A DNA stretch of 64,000 bases from Pseudoalteromonas luteoviolacea S2607 (lineage in GTDB: Bacteria > Pseudomonadota > Gammaproteobacteria > Enterobacterales > Alteromonadaceae): assembly GCF_001625575.1 (NCBI RefSeq), contig NZ_AUXV01000034.1, positions 1-64,000 of the forward strand. Direction: 5' to 3'. A program made the translations under genes and the position numbers. Shown here piece by piece: positions 56,088 through 64,000 of this stretch. Every line of letters starts with the position of its first letter. The stretch's first letter is position 1. The notes beneath the pieces were generated by a model, which was given only the letters and a program-made list of their open reading frames with translations, did no database searches and was not told where the DNA came from.

Positions 56088-57311
56088 TTACATGCTAAAT
56101 ATGGGCAGTACGGTCTCAGCAATGACTTGCATCGTTTGATCATTTCTTTCATGCGCTGTCGTGACAACAATTAAATCAAGCTCATCAATCAGTACAATAT
56201 ATTGGCCTCCACCACCTTGAGCGGAGCGAGTCGAATAGTGCTTACTTCCTAGTTTCATATCCGCTTGCCACCAGTAGTATCCATAACTGGCATTTAGAAC
56301 AGTGTCCCCTGTAAAGAAAATATCCCTATCTTTTTGCGTCACTATTTTTTGAGTGGCTTTTTCGACAAATGCTTCAGGGATCAATTGCACTCCTTGCCAC
56401 TTTCCCTTATTCACTGTTAGTAAAGCAAACTTCAACATATCGCGAGAAAGCATGCTTGACGCATACGCCCCCATCGGTAGCCCGCTGATATCATCTCGCC
56501 AGTCAAAATTCACAATACCTAGTTTATGCAGTAATTCTGATTCAATAAATGCGCGAGCGCCACCAGGGACAACCGCATTCAGCACCTGCATCACCAAGAT
56601 GGGATCTAAACTTTGATAATGAAATGTTCGCTGTTGATTGGTAATCGGTGCTGTCGTTTCAAAAAAAGCTTGAACTTGCTTTTGCCCTTGCAATTTGTTC
56701 GGGTTGCTTTTTAACGCAGTCATCTGCGCCTTGCTAATGCGCAAACCTGAACGCATTGTCATCGCTTGATGCAATGTAATATCAGCGGCACCAAGCGCAA
56801 ACTTTTTTGGGTTCAGTTCCTTTAAGAAGCGCACAATGGGTTTATTTAAATCCGCCATACTCAAGTAACCTAGCTGTATAGCACGACCAATTGCATAGCT
56901 CAGATAGGCTTTCGTTGTCGACGCTTGGCTGTGAGGAAGATCTGCTCGCCCTCGCAAATAATATGATTCAAACACCAGCTTACCTTGGTGGGCAATCAAC
57001 ATACTGTCGTAACGACCCAGTGCTTGCTTTGCCAACCCTTTCACCAATTTATCTAGCTTCTTGAGATCACCACCACTTTTACTGAATTCACCAATAGCGA
57101 TGAAATCGTTTTTGCTTTCGGGCGATAAATCGATAAATGGCTTTTTCAAATAAGGAAGCTCCCTAAATGGCATCGTTTTTTCAACCTCTGACGCACGGGG
57201 AGCATTGTCAGAGTCTACAACTAATCTAGAACTCGCATGTACACAAAAAGCCATGCTGCCTATGAGCAATATGATACTTCTCAAAACATAATTAATAGAA
57301 ATTAACATCAC
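56088..57311 (-). CDS. Exported serine hydrolase (class C beta-lactamase family)
   Basis: The 407-aa protein has a signal peptide (about 1-26). The beta-lactamase/transpeptidase fold shows the nucleophile Ser in STTKAY (SxxK), a Tyr motif in HYQSLDP, and the third box region AQGGGGQYIVL. It may be an esterase or peptidase rather than a true beta-lactamase. It starts 22 bp after the esterase gene and is probably co-transcribed with it. Confidence 0.9.
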   Translation of the reverse strand: MMLISINYVLRSIILLIGSMAFCVHASSRLVVDSDNAPRASEVEKTMPFRELPYLKKPFIDLSPESKNDFIAIGEFSKSGGDLKKLDKLVKGLAKQALGRYDSMLIAHQGKLVFESYYLRGRADLPHSQASTTKAYLSYAIGRAIQLGYLSMADLNKPIVRFLKELNPKKFALGAADITLHQAMTMRSGLRISKAQMTALKSNPNKLQGQKQVQAFFETTAPITNQQRTFHYQSLDPILVMQVLNAVVPGGARAFIESELLHKLGIVNFDWRDDISGLPMGAYASSMLSRDMLKFALLTVNKGKWQGVQLIPEAFVEKATQKIVTQKDRDIFFTGDTVLNASYGYYWWQADMKLGSKHYSTRSAQGGGGQYIVLIDELDLIVVTTAHERNDQTMQVIAETVLPIFSM

Positions 57312-57333
57312 ACTTTCCTTAAATTGTCAGCGT

Positions 57334-58164
57334 TTATAGCTGTGATAGCCAAGCGACGCCGCGAGCAGCAGTCATTGGCACAGCTTGAGAATGATCTCCC
57401 TTCATAACTTCATGAGTGAGCGCTATATGACTTATTTGAAGTGATTTAAGCTTTTTCAAAAATGAGTCTACATGTTTACTTAAGCGGGCTTCGTTGTCGC
57501 CATATGAGATAAATACATTCGCATTGATGGGCTCCTTCTTATCTAAAAGCCCACTCAAATAATCAACACTGCCACCAATTGATGGGCTCCCTAAAATATA
57601 ATTTTTGAAAGTGTCAGGCTGCTGTAGCAAGGCATACAAACCAAATTGCCCACCGAGAGAGTAACCAAAGTACGCTCGTTGCTGTGGTAGGGTGCGATAA
57701 TGTGCCTCCACTAGCTTAAACACATCTTTGCGAATAAACGCCAAATGCTCATCTGCTTTGCCAAATTGATACTTAGCTTGACGCTTTGCGTCTTTTGATG
57801 GCGTCACAGTATAATCACGAAAACGACTCACATGCTGCCCTGATGCTTTTAGCATTTTTTCGTCGATATCTTTTTGCCAAGAAATCCCGACCAAAATGAC
57901 GTCTTCCATTAGAAACGTGGTTGCTGCCGATAATAAATCAATCTGCCAAACGGCATCAGTATAATAAATCACTGGATAGTGCTGCTTGGGGTTATCGTTA
58001 TACCCTTGTGGCAGTTTTACCAGTAACTCATACTGACCGCCATTCACAGAGCTTGTAATGGGTACTACCTCTGTTCTGGGCATTGAATAGGCCTCTAGGG
58101 TTTTCGCATGAAGCTTAAAAGCGCATAAGAGCGCCATAACTGTAATTACAATATATTTATTCAT
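57334..58164 (-). CDS. Exported alpha/beta hydrolase (esterase D/IroE-like)
   Basis: The 276-aa protein has a signal peptide (MNKYIVITVMALLCAFKLHA). The esterase-like fold has YPVIYYTDAVWQIDLL and the nucleophile elbow FGYSLGGQFGLYAL; a catalytic His lies in KGDHSQAVP. Relatives include siderophore esterases (IroE/BesA), but no siderophore gene is nearby, so the substrate is open. It is divergent from the CadC-like regulator and precedes the serine hydrolase. Confidence 0.9.
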   Translation of the reverse strand: MNKYIVITVMALLCAFKLHAKTLEAYSMPRTEVVPITSSVNGGQYELLVKLPQGYNDNPKQHYPVIYYTDAVWQIDLLSAATTFLMEDVILVGISWQKDIDEKMLKASGQHVSRFRDYTVTPSKDAKRQAKYQFGKADEHLAFIRKDVFKLVEAHYRTLPQQRAYFGYSLGGQFGLYALLQQPDTFKNYILGSPSIGGSVDYLSGLLDKKEPINANVFISYGDNEARLSKHVDSFLKKLKSLQISHIALTHEVMKGDHSQAVPMTAARGVAWLSQL

Positions 58165-58190
58165 TGTTATTCCTCAATTAATAAAAGAAC

Positions 58191-58212
58191 TGATTTGTGT
58201 TGTTTCAAATCA
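58191..58212. promoter_or_regulatory. Inverted repeat, candidate operator of the esterase/regulator pair
   Basis: TGATTTG-N8-CAAATCA forms a perfect 7-bp inverted repeat 27 bp upstream of the esterase start, in the region shared with the divergent CadC-like regulator. The binding protein is unproven. Confidence 0.45.
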
Positions 58213-58413
58213 CCTCTGAATAACATTAGCGATGAGAAGCCAGCCTGACATGACGTTGCTCTGATGTTTAAATGATTTGCCCTGATTTCATAAAAAAGCA
58301 ATTAATTCATCACATTACAATTAAAATTTTGTTATCTAAAAGAGTGTGATAATCTCAAATTGCTCACTTTTGAGCGCATTTATCCACTAAGTTGACACTG
58401 AGTAAGAGGGAAT

Positions 58414-60552
58414 ATGACGCAACAATACTGGGTTGGAAATTTTTTTGTTGATATATCCCGCAATCAAATTACACACCAAGAGCAGACCCAAACGCTTGCT
58501 CCAAAAGCCATTTCAGTACTTACAGTCCTAGCTAAAAATCAAGGCAAGGTCGTAAGCCAAGATATGCTGTTAGATATCGTCTGGTCCAATACTGTTGTTT
58601 CACCAAATACCTTGCAGCGCAGTATTGCTCAACTGCGAAAAGCGCTAGGTGACGACGGAAAAGTTCAGGTCATCATTAAGACACATGCCAAGCAAGGCTA
58701 TAGTTTAGAAAGTGAAGTGAGATGGCATGAGGAAGATGAAACAGATGCTCCTCCAAAAGCGGATATACCAATCGCCCAGCCGGCTAAACCCATACCAACT
58801 ACCTTAGCACCGAATAAAAGCCCCATTCACAAACGTACTTTCGCAGTGATTGGCAGCATTATACTGACCGCATTAGGTTTGTTTTTATTGTCAGAACGCC
58901 CGCCTACAAAACTAGAAATAGCTAAACTAAATGCACTAACAGCCACAGATCATAGAGAAAATGCTGGAATTTATTCTCCTGATGGGGAGTATGTTGTGTT
59001 TCATCGTTATGAAGAGCGGTTTTGCATCAACAACATCTGGGCAAAGAGCACTAAAACACAAGAAGAGTTTCAGCTTACACAAGAACTTAACTCTCATGGT
59101 TCACATACTTTTTCAGGAGATGGGAAAACCCTCTACTTCATTCAAGAACAAGACTGCAGGCAGCCAATAACACAAAAACAGTGCTATAAATTGTTGGGGC
59201 TTGATTTCACTAAGTCCCTACACAGTGCACAATCGCCATCTACTTTGATGGAATGTAAAAATACGCGCATTAGTACCCCTATTTGGATGCAGGGCAATCA
59301 AATCGCGCTCCTACAGCAAAGTGAACAACGTTGGAAGCTCATTAGTTATTCGTTAGATGACCAACAAAGTCGCGACATATATGCACCAACCGAGGGAAGT
59401 GTTATAGATTATGATTACTCTCTCAAAAATGATCTAATCGCACTCACAAGTGTCAGCAGTGAAGGGGCTTATAACCTAACCATGCTCAAGCCAGACGGCA
59501 CGGTGATAGCACAAAACCAAATAGAACGACCGCCTGAAATTGCACAACACCGCTTTATTTACCCTAACTTTTCACCTTTTAAAAATAGGCTGATGTTCAG
59601 TACTGGGCGACAACTGTTTACCCTGACATACGATGGGAAAATTGACAATATAGACCTTCCGGTTGATGTGCCAATGGGCTCGCCACGATTTCACCCAGAT
59701 GGCTCTCGATTGTTAGTAATTAAAGGCTTTTATGATAGAGACATGGCAAGCTTTTCTATATCTGAACTAGCAGCACATTATGAAGAACAACTAAGAGATA
59801 AACATCAGCAGGTATATACCATTGAGGAGCGTTCAATTACCTCTGAGGGCGGAGCGACCTTTCAACCAAATGGTAGCTTATTGGCATTCTATACCTTCCG
59901 CTCAGGTATTCAGCAAGTATGGATAAAAGAGAATAGCAGAGTCAGACAACTTTCTAATTTTCCACTAGATTCCTTTATTTATGGGATGCGCTGGGCCAAC
60001 GATGGACAAAGCCTGTTGGTCAATGTATCAAAAGAGCTACAGCAACTAACGCTGGCAGGTGAAAGCCAAACATTCTCATTTAATTACCCAATTGAACAGT
60101 TATTCCATTGGGATAGCCAAGCCCAAACCGCCTTGGCAAATATACGTATCAATGGCATCGTAAAATTCGCCGAACTGAATTTATCCCAACTAAGTCATAC
60201 AATATTAACCAACCGACCAGCAAACTGGGCTCAAAAAGACAGTAAAGGTGGGCTCATTTATACGGATGGACTGGACAGGTTTTGGCGCTCCAATACCTTA
60301 GAAGACACCCTCATAGAAACGCTCAACGAGCAGGGCAGCAACCTACAATTCATCGTCGACAATGACGTCATTTATGGTATTAACGAACGTTTTCAGCTGT
60401 GGCGCTATTCGCTTGAAACACAGCAGTTTAAAGTCCTTGGAGACATGCCTAGAAACATTGATTACTTGAGTGATGTGCGTGGAGATCAGGCATTTATTTC
60501 TCTGCGCATTGAAGCCAAAAAAGAACTTGCCGAATTGGTGTTAAAAAATTAA
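58414..60552 (+). CDS. CadC-like membrane-bound transcription regulator with TolB-like propeller
   Basis: This 712-aa one-component regulator has an OmpR-type winged helix at 1-105 (LAPKAISVLTVLAKNQGKVVS, SNTVVSPNTLQRSIAQLRKAL). A Pro-rich linker leads to one membrane helix (about 143-160) and a large periplasmic part with TolB/PD40-type repeats (YSPDGEYVVF, FSGDGKTLYFI, FQPNGSLLAFYTF). Five cysteines cluster at about 205-290 (RFCINN, QDCRQP, KQCYKL, MECKNT) and may form disulfides. It is divergent from the exported esterase and serine hydrolase, its likely targets. Confidence 0.92.
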   Translation: MTQQYWVGNFFVDISRNQITHQEQTQTLAPKAISVLTVLAKNQGKVVSQDMLLDIVWSNTVVSPNTLQRSIAQLRKALGDDGKVQVIIKTHAKQGYSLESEVRWHEEDETDAPPKADIPIAQPAKPIPTTLAPNKSPIHKRTFAVIGSIILTALGLFLLSERPPTKLEIAKLNALTATDHRENAGIYSPDGEYVVFHRYEERFCINNIWAKSTKTQEEFQLTQELNSHGSHTFSGDGKTLYFIQEQDCRQPITQKQCYKLLGLDFTKSLHSAQSPSTLMECKNTRISTPIWMQGNQIALLQQSEQRWKLISYSLDDQQSRDIYAPTEGSVIDYDYSLKNDLIALTSVSSEGAYNLTMLKPDGTVIAQNQIERPPEIAQHRFIYPNFSPFKNRLMFSTGRQLFTLTYDGKIDNIDLPVDVPMGSPRFHPDGSRLLVIKGFYDRDMASFSISELAAHYEEQLRDKHQQVYTIEERSITSEGGATFQPNGSLLAFYTFRSGIQQVWIKENSRVRQLSNFPLDSFIYGMRWANDGQSLLVNVSKELQQLTLAGESQTFSFNYPIEQLFHWDSQAQTALANIRINGIVKFAELNLSQLSHTILTNRPANWAQKDSKGGLIYTDGLDRFWRSNTLEDTLIETLNEQGSNLQFIVDNDVIYGINERFQLWRYSLETQQFKVLGDMPRNIDYLSDVRGDQAFISLRIEAKKELAELVLKN

Positions 60553-60578
60553 CCGCGTATCAAAATAAACTCCAAAAT

Positions 60579-60612
60579 CAAACAAGCCCAAGCAATTGCT
60601 TGGGCTTGTTTG
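60579..60612. terminator. Bidirectional terminator, 34-bp perfect palindrome
   Basis: Arms of 17 bp (outer part CAAACAAGCCCAAGCAA) meet with no spacer at AATT. It lies between convergent genes, with A/T flanks on both sides. Confidence 0.85.
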
Positions 60613-60656
60613 GTGATTAGCTTAAGCCGCAGATTAAATCCCGCAGCACTAGCTGG

Positions 60657-61835
60657 TTATTGAGCCGCATAATCTACTCGAATGACACCATATCTTACCC
60701 ATGACTCACCAGTGAATGTCTCATGGTCACACGTTACAACGATAGTGTTATGTGGATGTCCATTACTGTAAGCATCCCAAGCCCCTAAATCTTCATAAAC
60801 CCATACATCTATCATGCCATCGGTAGATAATGTCATTGGGTTGGTATTGGTTGCCGTACTGCCATATGCCGCGTTAATCACACCAATGCGACAAGATTTA
60901 CTCGCCATCTCGTGCACTCGATGGTCGAAAACAACACGTTCAATAAACTTACCCGGATTAATTGGCAAGTTACATGTCATAATTTTCCCTTGAGATACTT
61001 CGTAGCTGCCCCTGTAAGCATGTGCTTTAGGTGTCAGCACAAAGTCTTCCATATTACAGTTTGTTGCTGCTGGATAAAATTGAGAGGTTGTATTAGGTTC
61101 AGGCTGCCATGAACTTGGTGGGTATGGATTAGCAAGTTTGTCTACTTCACTGTCTGACAACGCGCGATGGTATACTCTGATCTCGTCCATTTCGCCATTC
61201 AATGTATCACCCGAATGCGCGTTTACGCCATCTGTGCCAATTACAGCACCAATTAACATATATGTACTGGAGTTGTTTAGTGTTGCGCTGGCGTTTACAT
61301 TAGTGTCTTCGACTAAGCCATTAACATACACTTTTGCCACACCATTACTACGTGATACAGTGACGTGATGCCACTGATCTGTGCTCAGCGTACTAGACGT
61401 TTTGAGACTGAATGCCCCAGCGGCATCAAAAGTTAATTTACCGCCATGAATGTACATTTCCCAAGCTCTATTGGAACCGCCACCCCACTGCCAATGACTC
61501 ATAACCCGAGTGTACGACGAATCATAGGCACGCGGTTTAATCCAAAAACTGATTGTGAAGTCTTTATCTGCAAATGCCCATGCATCGCTATCCGCTACTT
61601 TAATATGTGAATCATTGCCATCAAAATTAAAGCCAAAATCAACCACCCCAGCTCTAATAGACATACCACCAACGAGTGCACCATGATGTGCATTCAATGA
61701 TACATCACGTGCAGAACCCGGAATAATAGAACCGGACCAATGAGCCTGCAAAGCTTCTGAGCTCACATTGGCAATTGCATTGTTGGCAAACACCAAGGGT
61801 AAGCCGGTAAGTAGTAAGCTGATAATGCGTTTCAT
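60657..61835 (-). CDS. Secreted LamG-domain protein with a novel C-terminal domain
   Basis: The 392-aa protein has a signal peptide (MKRIISLLLTGLPLVFANNAIA). A concanavalin A-like LamG domain (about 45-220) shows FTISFWIKPRAYD, WHHVTVSRSNGVAKVYVNG and GEMDEIRVYHRALSDSEV. After a Pro-rich linker a C-terminal domain of about 140 residues has four cysteines (NCNMED, MTCNLP, KSCRIG, VTCDHE) and no family I recognise. The ATG at 61835 follows AAGGAA at 7 nt. LamG domains often bind glycans; it may be a T2SS-exported protein, unproven. Confidence 0.88.
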   Translation of the reverse strand: MKRIISLLLTGLPLVFANNAIANVSSEALQAHWSGSIIPGSARDVSLNAHHGALVGGMSIRAGVVDFGFNFDGNDSHIKVADSDAWAFADKDFTISFWIKPRAYDSSYTRVMSHWQWGGGSNRAWEMYIHGGKLTFDAAGAFSLKTSSTLSTDQWHHVTVSRSNGVAKVYVNGLVEDTNVNASATLNNSSTYMLIGAVIGTDGVNAHSGDTLNGEMDEIRVYHRALSDSEVDKLANPYPPSSWQPEPNTTSQFYPAATNCNMEDFVLTPKAHAYRGSYEVSQGKIMTCNLPINPGKFIERVVFDHRVHEMASKSCRIGVINAAYGSTATNTNPMTLSTDGMIDVWVYEDLGAWDAYSNGHPHNTIVVTCDHETFTGESWVRYGVIRVDYAAQ

Positions 61836-62081
61836 CGTTATTTCCTTATTAAATATTATTTTATTGATTATCAAAATAATGAGCGTTTCATTCAGTGCCA
61901 TTAATCATTAAAAAGACACCTCTGCTGAAATCTCCATGCCAAAAAAAATCATTTTTGCGAGTAAAGATTAACAGGCCATTTATTTTATAAGCTCACTTCA
62001 TCAATAACAAATTAAACAATTATTAACCAAAAATAACTTAGGCGTTTTTTTGAGCAACGCCCCTCTAGGAGGATTTGATAT

Positions 62082-62141
62082 ATGAAAAAAGACAAGGCAG
62101 GTGGCAATCAAATTGGGCTCTCTCTCTTGCATACCTTTTAA
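62082..62141 (+). CDS. Candidate micro-ORF, 19 aa
   Basis: ATG is preceded by a perfect AGGAGG (62067-62072) with a 9-nt gap. The peptide is MKKDKAGGNQIGLSLLHTF, followed by TAA. A GGCGTT/AACGCC hairpin lies just before the Shine-Dalgarno. No promoter is certain and no homologue is known to me; a leader peptide or a chance ribosome site are both possible. Confidence 0.3.
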   Translation: MKKDKAGGNQIGLSLLHTF

Positions 62142-62197
62142 ACACCTTTCTAAAAGGGAAGCCACTACTTTAATATGGACACTCAAAAGCAGGCAAC

Positions 62198-62230
62198 AAA
62201 AAACCCTAACATCAAGATGCTAGGGTTTTT
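62198..62230 (-). terminator. Intrinsic terminator of groES-groEL
   Basis: The stem CCCTA-A-CATC / GATG-C-TAGGG has one mismatch and a short loop. It is flanked by A/T runs (AAAAA and TTTTT) and lies 28 bp after the groEL stop. Confidence 0.85.
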
Positions 62231-62257
62231 CTAAAAAGCGATTTAGGCTGATGTTTA

Positions 62258-63919
<1,662 letters not shown>

Positions 63920-63967
63920 CTAAATTCTTTTAGTTAAAAGCTACTTTGTTTTATTACAAGCGAGTGC

Positions 63968-64000
63968 TTACTCAACAATACCTAGAATATTGTCTTCACG
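63968..64000 (-). CDS. groES: Co-chaperonin GroES, C-terminal end (partial)
   Basis: The last ten codons of a leftward gene read REDNILGIVE followed by TAA at 63968. This is the conserved GroES C-terminus (E. coli ends ESDILAIVEA). The rest of the gene lies beyond the right edge. Confidence 0.95.
   Translation of the reverse strand, partial: REDNILGIVE

Larger units (their letters stand above)
61836..62257. other. Intergenic region between the LamG gene and groEL
   Basis: It holds the promoter region of the LamG gene (A/T-rich, boxes not clear), a GGCGTT / AACGCC hairpin at 62041-62063, a micro-ORF with a perfect Shine-Dalgarno (62082-62141), and the groEL terminator (62198-62230). A 61-codon frame on the minus strand (62001-62186) looks spurious. 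Confidence 0.6.

Noticed and set aside
62001..62186. 61-codon minus-strand frame between the LamG gene and groEL
   Set aside because: It has no ribosome site and runs antisense through the better-supported micro-ORF and hairpin.

Overview
The window is chromosomal DNA from a Gram-negative gammaproteobacterium. It most resembles a marine Alteromonadales member such as Pseudoalteromonas. This is an inference from gene content and order (murI beside an rRNA promoter, srkA-dsbA, ompR-envZ-greB-tex, hslR-hslO, a complete gspC-N operon, an F7-type che cluster, and an aa3 oxidase cluster with SURF1, Sco and heme A synthesis genes), the moderate G+C, and protein style. No rRNA or tRNA body, transposase, integrase, phage gene or CRISPR array was seen. 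Almost all of it looks like vertically inherited core genome.

Layout. 1-295: an rRNA P1-type promoter firing leftward out of the window, so an rRNA operon almost certainly lies just outside. 296-8659: membrane-anchored RRM protein, murI, a DUF5610-like protein, trmA, tandem dsbA-like genes with srkA, ccoG and two small unknown genes. 8697-20717: a leftward operon gspC-D-E-F-G-H-I-J-K-L-M-N plus a UPF0149 gene, encoding a complete type II secretion apparatus except the prepilin peptidase. 20982-29858: hslR-hslO, pckA behind a striking double operator, a small secreted protein with a probable non-canonical start codon, ompR-envZ, greB and tex. 29911-38541: an HExxH protein of the SprA-related type with a small flagellar-tail-like partner, bioH, comF, an M14 carboxypeptidase, nfuA, a small membrane protein, a DinF-type MATE transporter and a polysaccharide deacetylase.

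38543-47219 is a leftward chemotaxis cluster, STAS-cheY-cheA-cheW-MCP-cheR-cheD-cheB. Its receptor carries three tandem PAS domains and a C-terminal CheR-tethering pentapeptide, like Aer2/McpB systems. 47351-55476 is the cytochrome aa3 oxidase region (coxB-coxA-ctaG-coxC, then SURF1, a Sco-like small protein, ctaA, ctaB and Sco1), interrupted by a convergent or divergent DUF2909-like gene. 56088-60552 is a possible local regulon: a CadC-like membrane-bound regulator with a TolB-like propeller, divergent from an esterase and a serine hydrolase. 60657-61835 is a secreted LamG-domain protein. 62258-64000 holds groEL and the last codons of groES.

Nothing here is a clear-cut new multi-gene system. 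The observations most worth checking are: the pckA double operator; the ATA (or ATT) start of the secreted protein at 24180-24548 with its Fur-like box; the SURF1 start, where the only ATG-initiated upstream frame joins the gene across an A8 tract; the Sco-like CxxxC protein of the cox operon; the 5'-overlapping divergent pair dinF/deacetylase; the regulator-esterase-hydrolase locus; and a 19-codon micro-ORF with a perfect Shine-Dalgarno near groEL.
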